Assembly (NCBI GenBank): GCA_900113995.1
Contig: FORK01000001.1
Coordinates: 62,001-126,000, forward strand
DNA: 64,000 nt
Direction of reading: 5' to 3'
Source of the DNA: Ruminococcaceae bacterium D5
Lineage (GTDB): Bacteria > Bacillota > Clostridia > Oscillospirales > Ruminococcaceae
The notes beneath the pieces were generated by a model, which saw only the letters and a program-made list of their open reading frames with translations, was not told where the DNA came from and made no database searches. Both the position numbers and the translations under genes were made by a program. Numbering within the stretch: the first letter of the stretch is position 1; every line of letters starts with the position of its first letter. Below, piece after piece: positions 35,452 to 43,770 of this stretch.

Positions 35452-35865
35452 ATGAAGAAAATTAACCTTCGGGAGCTTTATCCTGATGTTTATACAACAG
35501 ACTTTTTTGTAGATGTGACAGAGGAAGTAATGGAGACTATTCGGGCAGCTGAACGTGCGGAGGCTGCGTATGAGCGAAAGATGTATCGTTATAAAGCACA
35601 GTATTCTCTGGATTGCGAGAATGGCATTGAAAATGCGGTGCTGTTGAAGCCGCAAACACCGGAGATGGCGCTGGAGGAGAAACAGTTTCAGGAGCAGGTC
35701 TATGCCGCTGTGATGAAGCTGCCGGAGAAACAGGCAAAGCGAATTTATGCCCGATACTATCTGGGAATGACGGTAAATGAAATTGCCGAAGTAGAAGGTG
35801 TAGACCCAAGCCGCGTCCGTGACAGTATCCGACGTGGCTTAAAGCAGCTCGGAAAATATTTTTGA
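35452..35865 (+). CDS. Sigma-70 region-4-like protein of the ICE
   Basis: 137 residues. The C-terminal half AVMKLPEKQAKRIYARYYLGMTVNEIAEVEGVDPSRVRDSIRRGLKQL is sigma region 4. Region 2 is not recognisable. Comparable small sigma-like regulators sit near the recombination module of Tn916/Tn1549 elements. Its expression is probably limited by the hairpin that covers its ribosome-binding site. Confidence 0.8.
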   Translation: MKKINLRELYPDVYTTDFFVDVTEEVMETIRAAERAEAAYERKMYRYKAQYSLDCENGIENAVLLKPQTPEMALEEKQFQEQVYAAVMKLPEKQAKRIYARYYLGMTVNEIAEVEGVDPSRVRDSIRRGLKQLGKYF

Positions 35866-36362
35866 TAAAGTTTCATTTGATGCGCCTGTTTTTTGCTTTT
35901 TTTGTCAGTGTTAATAAGAAGGACAAGTTTTCCTCCTTCATCAGTACATTGACAATCGAATAGACAGCACAACAGGTACATAACCCATGTATGAGCGAAT
36001 ATGAAACGCCGCGAAGATGGAGCAGTCAGGGAGGTGATGAGAGAACTGCTTCGGAGCGATCTACGATTTCATAAAACGGATTGTGGCAGATCCGGCGCGA
36101 TGACTGCATGGGGGCTTAAAGATACTTCCTCACGGCCCGCCAAAGACTTGGGGGGAACCCTGCGGCACACGATACGAACGATGCTGCGGAGTTATGACAG
36201 CCGCGCCAGCGGAGACCTGTTGTGTTCCCATCGTCAGGGGGCGTGGCAAATATGACGAGTAATCCGAACAGAATAACAGTAGCCGCACCAGGTTTTTATC
36301 CGAAGATTTCTTTCAGACTGGTGCGGCTATTTAAGTATTAAGCTATTAAGGAGGCGAGAGTG
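35866..36362 (+). other. Mostly gene-free stretch before the MazF-like gene
   Basis: An 84-codon frame at 36001-36255 has no ribosome-binding site and an Arg-rich, non-protein-like sequence; I do not call it. Contains the hairpin listed at 36280-36329. Confidence 0.4.
36280..36329 (+). promoter_or_regulatory. Perfect 12-base hairpin upstream of the MazF-like gene
   Basis: TAGCCGCACCAG / CTGGTGCGGCTA with a 26-base loop, 33 bases before the start. The T run is poor, so an operator, attenuator or terminator are all possible. Confidence 0.55.
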
Positions 36363-36713
36363 ATGTTTGAAAAATTCCATCGAGGTGACATATATTCGGC
36401 TGATTTAAGCCCTGGTATCGGCTCTGAACAAAGTGGCTCTCGTCCTGTACTCATTCTTCAAAACAATGTGGGAAATTGTTTCAGTCCTACGATTATTATT
36501 GCAGCAATTACCAGTGTAAGCAAAAAAAGCAGAAAGTTCCCCACGCATTACCACTTAAATGACAGATACGGTTTGGTGAAACCATCTGTTGTTATGCTGG
36601 AACAGATCAGAACAATCGACAAGTCGAGGTTAAAAAACTATATTGGCCATCTAAACAAGGATGACATGGAAAACATAAACAAGACGCTCTTGTGCAGTCT
36701 GGGGATTACATAA
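36363..36713 (+). CDS. MazF/PemK-like endoribonuclease toxin
   Basis: 116 residues from 36363 (GGAGG eight bases before; a GTG at 36360 is the alternative). FHRGDIYSADLSPGIGSEQSGSRPVLILQN is the PemK/MazF beta-barrel start; ITSVSKKSRKFPTH and LEQIRTIDKSRL follow. MazF enzymes cut mRNA at short motifs. No MazE-like antitoxin is adjacent, only a 53-residue protein downstream. Such lone copies occur near recombinases of gut ICEs. Confidence 0.85.
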   Translation: MFEKFHRGDIYSADLSPGIGSEQSGSRPVLILQNNVGNCFSPTIIIAAITSVSKKSRKFPTHYHLNDRYGLVKPSVVMLEQIRTIDKSRLKNYIGHLNKDDMENINKTLLCSLGIT

Positions 36714-36792
36714 AAGTGCCGAAAGGTCGTATCATTTTCAGGCTGTACAAGTAGGGTTATAATTTCGTTAGGAATTGCGGAGGTGATTCTGA

Positions 36793-36954
36793 ATGGAGAA
36801 TATCCAGAATAAAAGCGCATTGATTCCTTCAGATGAAATCCGGTCAGAAGAACTTCTGGCGGAACAAAAATTTGAAGCGTTTATCACTTCGCTGGCACAT
36901 ATCATCGAGAAATATGGTATGAGAGTGCTGGGCGAGGTTGACGGAGCTGCGTGA
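36793..36954 (+). CDS. Small acidic protein between MazF and the recombinase
   Basis: 53 residues (MENIQNKSALIPSDEIRSEE, then FITSLAHIIEKYGMRVLGEV). GGAGGTG lies upstream of the ATG. No family recognised. Could be an antitoxin for the MazF-like protein or a recombination accessory. Confidence 0.5.
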   Translation: MENIQNKSALIPSDEIRSEELLAEQKFEAFITSLAHIIEKYGMRVLGEVDGAA

Positions 36955-37009
36955 GAATCGCAGCTTTACATAGGATATTTTCCAAAAGTAAATTTTGGAG
37001 GTATGAATT

Positions 37010-37321
37010 ATGAACCGATATGGAAAACGCTGTGTTTTGTATCCGAGGGTCAGCACAGAGATGCAAGTGGACGGATACAGCCTGGAAGGTCAAAAAAATA
37101 TGCTGACACGATTTGCGGATCGTGAGGAAATGATCGTTGTTGATACTTATGAAGATGCCGGTAAATCCGGTAAATCCATTGAGGGACGGCCTGCCTTTCA
37201 AAAAATGCTCAGAGATATTGAGGATGGCTTGGACATTGACTATATTTTAGTGTATAAGCTGTCACGGTTTGGCCGTAATGCAGCAGATATACTTAACTCT
37301 TTGGAGTTGGTTCAATCTTAA
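37010..37321 (+). pseudogene. Truncated large serine recombinase
   Basis: Only 103 residues remain: the catalytic domain start YPRVSTEMQVDGYSLEGQ and SRFGRNAADILNSLELVQ, then a stop where homologs continue for several hundred residues. The complete recombinase at 15711 has the same two blocks. The sequence changes to GC-rich chromosome and a terminator at the break, which marks the right edge of the decayed ICE. Confidence 0.85.
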
Positions 37322-37338
37322 AATTCGCCTGTCCTCAC

Positions 37339-37378
37339 AAAGAACCCGACCGTCCCTCTCGGGACGGTCGGGTTCTTT
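37339..37378 (+). terminator. Strong terminator at the return to core chromosome
   Basis: AAAGAACCCGACCGTCCC / GGGACGGTCGGGTTCTTT, perfect 18-base stem with a TCTC loop. Possibly the original rlmD terminator. The following 37379-37653 holds no gene I can support. Confidence 0.85.
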
Positions 37379-37653
37379 CAGACAGCTTGCGTGAAGAGAG
37401 ACGCCGCCTTGCAGGTAAGGATAAAAACTTTCGTCTCAAGCAAGGGTAAAAGTGAGCAGTGAACCGTCTTCCTTCGATAGCGGAAAGCCGCCATCAAGAC
37501 AATCGCTGCCCGTTTGCAGGCTCGCAGGCAAAGCGGCGCAGGAGCAGTAATTTCAGCCGCCTTTGTGAGGCGGCGCTCCCCCCATAAGCATGGACAGGGC
37601 CGGTTCAAGGCCCCTCCAGGAATAACAGCACTCCCCATGGCCGGTGTTCCCTG

Positions 37654-38598
37654 TCAGAATCCGTTCAGGCTTTCTGCCTGCCGCTGCACCGCGGCATGAG
37701 CTGTAAAATCATACAAAAAGCGGACCGCCCCGGGGTTGTTGCGGATTTGACACCGGCGGTGGACGCCTCCGTCCTCGCCGTCGAGCGACCATGCGGTGTC
37801 CTCCCGGCAGAGAAAGGCGGCATGGGCGGTATGCAGGAAAATAACCGCATCCTCATCGAAGCGCCGGCTGTGCAGTCCCGCCAGAATCCGGCTGAGGCCG
37901 GCGATGCTGCGCGGCATCCGCACCAAAAGCAGCTCAAAAAGGCCGTCGGCAGGATCTGCATCCTGACGGTCAAAGTGCAGAAGTCCCCCGATCGACCGGG
38001 TGTTGCAGACCGCGCCGAAGATGAAGTTCCCTTCGATCGTGCCGCCATCGTGCCGCACCTGTATCCGATAAGGATGCAGCTCGGAAAGGCGCCGGGTCCC
38101 TTCGAGCAGATAAGCAAAATGACCGAGGGTATTTTTCAGCGGCTGCGGGGTCTGGTAAGAAACCTCGGTAAACGCCCCAAAAGCGGCGATATAGGAAAAA
38201 CAGCGGTCCTCGTTGAAGCTGCCGATGTCATAGGGAATCTCCGTTCCCGAGAAGATATCCCGGCAGGCCGCAAAGGGGTCCCTGTCAATGCCGAGCGTTG
38301 CGGCAAGATCGTTGGTCGTCCCCGCCGGGATATAGCCGAGCGGCGGCCTGGCCTGCGGCGGGCAGGCCATCAGGCCCGAAATCACTTCATTGAGAGTACC
38401 GTCTCCGCCGCAGCAGATGATTTTCTCATAGAGGGCGGCGCGTTCCCGCACCATTCCGGCTGCATCCCCGCGGCCCTGTGTCGTGAGCACCGTCGTATCA
38501 TAGCCCTGCCGTGTGCAGATGTCGATCAGATCGAGGAGCTTCCCCTTGAAATGCTGCTTTCCCGCGTGAGGATTCACCACCATCAAAAGCCGTTTCAC
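37654..38598 (-). CDS. Diacylglycerol kinase-family lipid kinase (YegS/DgkB-like)
   Basis: 314 residues from a GTG at 38598 (GAGGTG upstream). N-terminal VVNPHAGK, nucleotide-binding CCGGDGTLNEVISGL and IPAGTTNDLAATLG, and the C-terminal GGLLHFDRQDADPADGLFELLLV: the standard DAGK catalytic domain. Phosphorylates diacylglycerol or related lipids at the membrane face. Ten bases after the ArsC-like gene, so in one operon with it. Confidence 0.92.
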   Translation of the reverse strand: MKRLLMVVNPHAGKQHFKGKLLDLIDICTRQGYDTTVLTTQGRGDAAGMVRERAALYEKIICCGGDGTLNEVISGLMACPPQARPPLGYIPAGTTNDLAATLGIDRDPFAACRDIFSGTEIPYDIGSFNEDRCFSYIAAFGAFTEVSYQTPQPLKNTLGHFAYLLEGTRRLSELHPYRIQVRHDGGTIEGNFIFGAVCNTRSIGGLLHFDRQDADPADGLFELLLVRMPRSIAGLSRILAGLHSRRFDEDAVIFLHTAHAAFLCREDTAWSLDGEDGGVHRRCQIRNNPGAVRFLYDFTAHAAVQRQAESLNGF

Positions 38599-38608
38599 CG
38601 ACCGCACC

Positions 38609-38944
38609 TCACTTCCACTCCGCCCACACCTCGGGACAATAGCCCACCGTCGCCTGCCGCCCGTTGCGCACGATGGGGGTGCGAAGCATCCGGGGATTCT
38701 CCAGCAGCTTCTCTTCCCGCGCCGTATCGGAGGCAAGACAGCGCACCAGCGCAGCGTCGGGATGCTTTTCGTCGAGCAGCGCCGCCCAGCCGCCCACCGC
38801 CCGGCAGACCGATGCGAATTCCCCCGCGCTCAGCCCATAGCGGGGCAGATCGACGCTCTGCACCCGAATTCCCCGCTCCTTAAAATAGCGTTCCGCTTTT
38901 TTAGTATCAAAACATTTGCTCTTTCCGAAAATCTGAATGTTCAT
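38609..38944 (-). CDS. ArsC/Spx-family thioredoxin-fold protein
   Basis: 111 residues. IQIFGKSKCFDTKKAERYFKERGI carries a single active-site cysteine rather than CxxC. LENPRMLRTPIVRNGRQATVGY is the conserved ArsC/YffB/Spx region with the arginine and the cis-proline (TPIV). Real arsenate reduction is not shown; many members are regulators. Lies between gtrA-like and lipid-kinase genes in the same direction. Confidence 0.88.
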   Translation of the reverse strand: MNIQIFGKSKCFDTKKAERYFKERGIRVQSVDLPRYGLSAGEFASVCRAVGGWAALLDEKHPDAALVRCLASDTAREEKLLENPRMLRTPIVRNGRQATVGYCPEVWAEWK

Positions 38945-38960
38945 CTGCCGCCCCGTCCGG

Positions 38961-39383
38961 TTATCCGGCCCGGTCCTCCCTGGGTTTGAAGATCATCAGC
39001 TTGCTCAAAATATAGTTGAGGGCGACAACCACTCCGCTGTTGACCACCTTGATGATCGAGCTGTTGAAGTGGAGCATCCCCACCAGCAGCCACATCAGCG
39101 CCTGATCCGCCCCGCCGGAGATAATCCGGCTGTTGACAAACCGCACAAACTCCCGTCCCAGCTCCTTCCAGCTCCCGCTCTTGGTACGGAAAACAAAGAG
39201 CTTGTTGGTAACATAGGCAAAGAGGACGGTGGCCACCCATGCGCTGATATTGCTGACCATATAATTGACGCGAAAGGTCCAGTTAAGGACAAAATAGACC
39301 GACAGGTTGACAGCCGCGGTCAATGTTCCAAACAGGACATACAGCACCGTTTCGCGGTCGATTTTCCTGAAAAATTTCGGCAC
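38961..39383 (-). CDS. GtrA-family membrane protein
   Basis: 140 residues from a GTG at 39383 (AAGGAG upstream). Four membrane helices with the GtrA signatures YVLFGTLTAAVNLSVYF and AYVTNKLFVFRTKS, ending NYILSKLMIFK. GtrA proteins are thought to flip polyprenyl-linked sugars for wall or O-antigen modification. 16 bases before the ArsC-like gene. Confidence 0.9.
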   Translation of the reverse strand: MPKFFRKIDRETVLYVLFGTLTAAVNLSVYFVLNWTFRVNYMVSNISAWVATVLFAYVTNKLFVFRTKSGSWKELGREFVRFVNSRIISGGADQALMWLLVGMLHFNSSIIKVVNSGVVVALNYILSKLMIFKPREDRAG

Positions 39384-39512
39384 AGAACAATTCTCCTTCT
39401 CATCGATTGGCCGCGCGCCGCGGTTATATGATAGTATTGTACCGCATCGCAGTAAAATTTGCAAAGGATTCGGGAAAATGACATCAAAATGAGCGGGGCG
39501 CCCAGCGCCCCG

Positions 39513-39718
39513 TTCCGCCAAACTCCCGATTACCCGCGAAATTTCCTCAACAGGCCAGCTTGTCCGACCCGTTTTCACCCCCTGACAGATCATCGTGACG
39601 ACCATCCTCTGCTCCGCCCCATCCGGCGTCACCAAGCCAACGCCCCGGCGTTCAAACTCCCGCGCATACACTCCGGACTGGATAATCCCATCGGCCGCAA
39701 GCAGCCCGACGGATGAAA
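39513..39718 (-). pseudogene. Aspartate/glutamate racemase-family fragment
   Basis: The reverse strand reads VGLLAADGIIQSGVYAREFE, then GVGLVTPDGAEQRMVVTMIC, the C-terminal half of the Asp/Glu racemase fold. There is no start and no N-terminal half; it is cut at about 39718 by unrelated plus-strand coding sequence. Confidence 0.6.
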
Positions 39719-40154
39719 ATCCTCTTCCGCAAGCCGACGATGGCCAGCTACGACCGATTCGTGAAGACAAGCGCCAACAGCCCGACCAAGGCAACCCGCG
39801 CTTTTGTGATCGATAACATCGTCCCCGAGCAGCTTGACGCGCTGGCGGACGACATCGAGGAATACCCGGCGATCTCGATGAGCCTGACCGACAAGCTCTT
39901 TGCTCTGCTGGGCCTCTCGAAGGACATCTCGGTAAAAAAGCTGTAGACATCATATCGCTGCCATTGAGGGCAGTGTATATGAGTCGTTCTGCCTGTACAT
40001 CCGGGCGTTCCTGCCGTATGTGACCGGGCAGGAGCTGGCGGCCTGTGATCTGGACGGCCTTTGCCGGTGGGAGGCAAAGGCCCGGCTCGTGGAGCAGGAC
40101 CTTCAGAGGATCGTGACCAACGGCGTGGTACGGGCTTTTAACAAAGAAAAATGA
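39715..40154 (+). pseudogene. Phage-like remnant, possible tail-assembly chaperone with a frameshift
   Basis: First frame (39715-39946): MKILFRKPTMASYDRFVKTS, then LTDKLFALLGLSKDISVKKL and stop. It continues in the +1 frame (equal to -2) as HHIAAIEGSVYESFCLYIRA, then WEAKARLVEQDLQRIV, to 40154. The join sits on AAAAAAG. Two overlapping frames of this size with a slippery run resemble phage tail-assembly chaperones. Family recall is uncertain, and no other phage gene is nearby. Confidence 0.4.
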
Positions 40155-40179
40155 GCCGGGAGCAACGTCCCGGCTCATG
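40152..40179 (+). terminator. Hairpin after the phage-like remnant
   Basis: ATGAGCCGGGA / TCCCGGCTCAT, 11-base perfect stem. Confidence 0.6.
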
Positions 40180-40186
40180 ATACAGA

Positions 40187-40468
40187 CTATTTAGTAAAAT
40201 ATCGGATTCCATGCGGCTTTTTCGTAATCCACGAACGATACAGGCGAAAAGCGTTCGCTGCTTCATGCACCAACCCCTTTACGGGATTGTTTTCAGAAAT
40301 CGTTGGAATATCCCGAGGAGATTCCCAACCGCACCAAACTGCATACGGAATGCTGAAAACGATACAAAGGGCGCAAACAAGCAAAACAACGCAGCCGATT
40401 CCTGCTGCTGGAATCAGGATAAAAAATCCCCAAAATCCATCAAAAAGGCCGTCGAAAAGGCTGAACAT
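40187..40468 (-). CDS. Small membrane protein, tandem copy 1
   Basis: 93 residues from the ATG at 40468 (GGAGGTG upstream). One or two membrane helices (FFILIPAAGIGCVVLLVCALCIVF), then a cytoplasmic part ending LYRSWITKKPHG. Paralogous to the next gene (IYHSWITGKPHN). Unknown function. Confidence 0.6.
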   Translation of the reverse strand: MFSLFDGLFDGFWGFFILIPAAGIGCVVLLVCALCIVFSIPYAVWCGWESPRDIPTISENNPVKGLVHEAANAFRLYRSWITKKPHGIRYFTK

Positions 40469-40657
40469 ACCGTCACCTCCGTATCGTTTCTTTAATTTTA
40501 GTATATCAAACTCCAGTTCAAATGCAAGGGGGTGAAAACAAAATGTCATTAGAATCGGTCTTTAAAAGGTTGCGCGGGATGGAGCGGTTCTGGTTGGTAC
40601 CGGGAAAGAAATCACCGAGTGGGTATCCGCCCCGGTGAAATCGTCCCGGCTCATGGC

Positions 40658-40951
40658 CTAAAAGTCTGTGATGTTATGCGGCTTTCCGGTAATCCAAGAG
40701 TGATAAATCTTTGTAGCATTGACAGCCTGATGCCATAAGAAGCGTATAGGCGTCCGATTCCATGATATATCCTTCGGTAATCCTTTCGTACCGGCATTCC
40801 AATAAAACCAGCATAGATATGGCAGGCTATATACAAAAGGAATACCGCCCAAAAAAGTGCCCACCAATATCCCCAATGTACCGGCAAGCCCCATGACAAA
40901 GAATATGATTCCCCACCCAAACACGACGATACACCTCCCTATTGTTTTCAT
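40658..40951 (-). CDS. Small membrane protein, tandem copy 2
   Basis: 97 residues; helices CIVVFGWGIIFFVMGLAGTL and onward, then a Trp-rich stretch and SWITGKPHNI. Shares its C-terminus and upstream region (AGTATATCAAA and GCAAGGGGGTGAAAA) with copy 1, so a unit of about 470 bp was duplicated. GGGAGGTG precedes the start. Unknown function. Confidence 0.62.
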   Translation of the reverse strand: MKTIGRCIVVFGWGIIFFVMGLAGTLGILVGTFLGGIPFVYSLPYLCWFYWNAGTKGLPKDISWNRTPIRFLWHQAVNATKIYHSWITGKPHNITDF

Positions 40952-41286
40952 TTTCAGTATATCAAATTTTATTCCAAAAGCAAGGGGGTGAAAAAATGCC
41001 AGATGATTCCGATTGTTTTATTCTCATGCGTTTTCATACGGTCTTTTCTTGCCCCTGGTTCTTCGTCTGTGGAAGAGGCCGCGCCTGTCTGTTCAAAGGC
41101 TGTCCGGAATCAGCGCAAGGATCTCCTTGATCGACATGCAGTAATCGCGGTCCGCCTCGGCCGCCCGCTGATGCCCGAGGATGGAACGCGCGGCGTTGAC
41201 CGCCGCGCGATAGGCGCAGCAAAGACAGCCGCTCCCCCGGCATGATTCCCTGAAAATCCGACTGTTCCATCTTTTCACCCTTTTCC

Positions 41287-41480
41287 CTATTGCAGAATCC
41301 GGAGGCAGCGCTCCATCCGGTCCATCCCCTCGGTAATCTCCCGCATCGAGCTTGCACAGGTCAGGCGGAGGTCGTCGGGCGCTTCGAAGGCCACGCCCGG
41401 CACTGCCGCAATATGCGCCTTCTCGAGAAGGAAGGCCGCTAACCCGCCCGAATTGCGGATGGTCCGGGCCATCCTTAATG
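41287..41480 (-). pseudogene. Aminotransferase class I/II C-terminal remnant
   Basis: The reverse strand ends LLEKAHIAAVPGVAFEAPDD, LRLTCASSMREITEGMDRME, then stop: the C-terminus of a PLP-dependent aspartate-type aminotransferase. The rest of the gene is missing upstream. Just downstream (41270 to 41093) a short frame starts MEQSDFQGIMPG and appears to continue in another frame after a GGGGG run (CCAYRAAVNAARSILGHQ), perhaps a frameshifted small gene. Confidence 0.65.
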
Positions 41481-41624
41481 CTGTGGTCATCGGAATTGGA
41501 CGGCACAATAAAAAGCGTACCCTCCGGGAACTGGAAACCCGGCAGAACATCCTTCGGGACTACAAGGTTCATTCCTGACGGCAGAAAAGCCCGATTTGCC
41601 GCAGTGTCCTTTCGGCGGACAAAA

Positions 41625-41674
41625 AGCGGGAAGCCTTTGGCGGTGGAATATTCCGCCGCCAAAGGCTTCCCGCT
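41625..41674 (-). terminator. Long perfect hairpin downstream of the sigK fragment
   Basis: AGCGGGAAGCCTTTGGCGG / CCGCCAAAGGCTTCCCGCT, 19-base perfect stem; on the minus strand it follows the sigK stop and ends in T residues. Confidence 0.8.
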
Positions 41675-41693
41675 GCTGACGCAGGCTTTTTCG

Positions 41694-42059
41694 TTACTTT
41701 CCGCACTTCTCCAGCTCTGCCCGCAGCTTTTCCAGCGCCTTTTTCTCCAAGCGGGATACATAGCTGCGGCTGATTTCCAGGCGGCTCGCCACCTCACGCT
41801 GGGTCAGCGGGCGCTTGCCGTTGAGGCCATACCGCATCACAACAATCTCCCGTTCCCGGCCCGCAAGGCTCTGCTCAATGCATCGATGGAGCTGTTCCGC
41901 CCGCAGTCTCAACTCAATGTCGTCAAAGATGCAGGTATCGTCGGCCATAATATCCTGAAGCGTCAGCGCGTTGCCGTCCTTGTCGGTATCGATCGGATCA
42001 GAAATGTAAACGTCCTGCGCCGACTTTTTACGATTGCGGAAATACATCAGAATCTCATT
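41694..42059 (-). pseudogene. sigK: 3' half of sigK (spoIIIC-like), separated from its 5' half by a skin-like element
   Basis: 121 codons starting at the junction: NEILMYFRNRKKSAQDVYIS, then DPIDTDKDGNALTLQDIM and CIEQSLAGREREIVVMRYGLNGKRPLTQREVASRLEISRSYVSRLEKKAL. This matches the C-terminal part of the mother-cell sporulation sigma factor K (regions 3-4). The frame reads straight into the neighbouring recombinase with no SigK N-terminal half. In Bacillus subtilis and C. difficile sigK is split in the same way and restored by excision in the mother cell, so this is probably functional after rearrangement rather than dead. Confidence 0.92.
42055..42059 (-). other. Crossover core of the skin-like element (AATGA)
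   Basis: On the minus strand AATGA is read both as the start of the sigK half (AAT GAG) and as the end of the recombinase (GAA TGA). A 5-base AATGA core is what I recall for the B. subtilis skin sites. A second copy is expected beyond 64000, at the end of the sigK 5' half. Confidence 0.7.
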
Positions 42060-43770
42060 CGCTATCCTCTCCTGACGGATACACAGATTGGTCAACAGGC
42101 GGCAAATCCGCCTCTCCATCCTCCGCAAACAGGTAGACGTAGGCGTTTTTGCCGTCCCAAACCACTTTTTTGACAATGGTGCGCAGCAGGCGTCGCTTTT
42201 CTTCCAGCGTCGCCGTATCCACCGCGTTGGCGAAGGACTCAATCATTTCCTGATGGAAGGCAAACTCCTGATGCAGCATCCGGCTCTGCTCAGTGAGGGC
42301 TTCCAGCTCAGAAAGCCTTGCCTGCTGCGTCTCGCTCTCCCGATGGAGCTCGTCGATCTGCTCCATGACGTACTTGGCTGAGGTCTCGCTGGCAACGGAC
42401 AGGGATTCCACCAGCCGCTTGATGCGGTCCTCCGTTTCGGCGTGCTTCTCTTTCAGCAGTGCCAATTCCGCGTCGTAGCCCTCCTTGTTGCCGCTGATGA
42501 CTTTTTTCGTCTGCGCCAGCAAATTGGCAAGGGTTTCCTTGTCGGCGGACAGCTTGCGGATTTCTTCCATGATCTTGGCGTCCAGCGTGTTGCCGTTGCA
42601 GTTTTTCATGCCGCAGACCGTGCCGTGGCTGCGCTCCTTGGTGGAGCACATGTAGGTGTAGATCAGTTCTCCGTCCGCTGTGCGGCGGTTGGTCAGCTTT
42701 GGACGCATATAGTCGCCGCATTCGCTGCACCGCAGCAGACCGGACAGCAGCGCCACGTTGCTGCGTGGTCTGCGGTAGCTCTTGGATTTGTTGACATCCA
42801 ACATGGCCTGCACCTGCACCCAATCGCTGCCTGCGATAATGCCGGGATGCTTACCCACCGCCACGATCCATTCCTCCATGGGGCGGATCTGGTTTGCTTT
42901 GCCGGGGCGCTGAAGGGTGCGGTTATACGCCATGATGCCGTGCTCGCCGTCGAATTCTGCGCGTTCGGCAAACAGGTCAACATTGTTCTCTTTCAGATAC
43001 TGATACGCCGTCTCGTCGGCGATCATATAGACCGGGTTGGTGAGAATGCCCCGGATGGCAAAGCGGGTGAACTGCTTGCCGCGCTTCGTGACACAGCGGT
43101 GCTCCAGCAGATACTGGTCGGTCTTGCTGAGAGAGCCGGTCTCCATGAACACGGAGAAAATCGTCTTGACCAGCTGGATTTCCTCCGGAATGGGCTTCAG
43201 CTTGCAGGCTTTCTTCACCTTGCCGTCCACCGTCACGCTGGACAGGCTTTCCGAGGCGTAGCCCGTGGGCGTTGTGCCGCCCAGCCAGCGTCCGGTCTTG
43301 GACAGCTCGTGCATATTGTCCCGGATGCGCTCGGCAATGGTCTCCCGCTCCAGCTGGGAGAACACGGATGCAATGTACATCATGGCGCGTCCCATGGGGG
43401 AAGAAGTATCGAACTGCTCGCGGATGGAGATGAAGTCGATGTGCTGGTCGCCCAAATCCTCGATGAGTTTGGCAAAGTCGCCGATGTTGCGGCTGATGCG
43501 GTCGAGCCGGTAGACCACGATGGCGGCAAATGCAATCTTCTGCGAATCCTTCATCATTTTCTTGAACTGCGGGCGCTCCAGATTGCCGCCGGAAAAGCCC
43601 TCGTCCTCATACACCAGCGCATGCTCCGCCGCATCCTCGCCAAAATGCATGGCAATATACTGGCGGCACAGCTCGATCTGGTTCTCGATACTCTCGCCCT
43701 TCCCGGTAAATTTGGACTTGCGGGAATAGATGACGTATTGCTTCGCCTGCGTCTTGTCTTTCGTTTTCAT
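42055..43770 (-). CDS. SpoIVCA-like large serine recombinase of the sigK-intervening element
   Basis: 571 residues. Catalytic domain VIYSRKSKFTGKGESIENQI, YRLDRISRNIGDFA; recombinase domain; zinc ribbon LRCSECGDYMRPKL with CSTKERSHGTVC; then a coiled coil. Its gene ends exactly inside the AATGA core adjoining sigK. The position and class match the recombinase that excises skin elements in the mother cell during sporulation. GAGGTG precedes the start at 43770. It faces the same way as sigK. Confidence 0.93.
   Translation of the reverse strand: MKTKDKTQAKQYVIYSRKSKFTGKGESIENQIELCRQYIAMHFGEDAAEHALVYEDEGFSGGNLERPQFKKMMKDSQKIAFAAIVVYRLDRISRNIGDFAKLIEDLGDQHIDFISIREQFDTSSPMGRAMMYIASVFSQLERETIAERIRDNMHELSKTGRWLGGTTPTGYASESLSSVTVDGKVKKACKLKPIPEEIQLVKTIFSVFMETGSLSKTDQYLLEHRCVTKRGKQFTRFAIRGILTNPVYMIADETAYQYLKENNVDLFAERAEFDGEHGIMAYNRTLQRPGKANQIRPMEEWIVAVGKHPGIIAGSDWVQVQAMLDVNKSKSYRRPRSNVALLSGLLRCSECGDYMRPKLTNRRTADGELIYTYMCSTKERSHGTVCGMKNCNGNTLDAKIMEEIRKLSADKETLANLLAQTKKVISGNKEGYDAELALLKEKHAETEDRIKRLVESLSVASETSAKYVMEQIDELHRESETQQARLSELEALTEQSRMLHQEFAFHQEMIESFANAVDTATLEEKRRLLRTIVKKVVWDGKNAYVYLFAEDGEADLPPVDQSVYPSGEDSE

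Noticed and set aside
36001-36255. 84-codon frame rich in Arg and Ser
   Set aside because: No start signal and no protein-like pattern; may be structured RNA or decayed sequence.
37379-37653. Possible structured RNA (tmRNA or RNase P) in the gap before the lipid kinase
   Set aside because: No recognisable tmRNA tag or RNase P core sequence was found on either strand.
37696-38883. 395-codon plus-strand frame across the lipid-kinase and ArsC-like genes
   Set aside because: Spans two well-supported minus-strand genes; compositional shadow.
41694-42242. Reading the sigK half as a 182-residue protein from 42242
   Set aside because: The first about 60 residues are recombinase sequence in the wrong frame; the SigK homology starts only at the AATGA junction.
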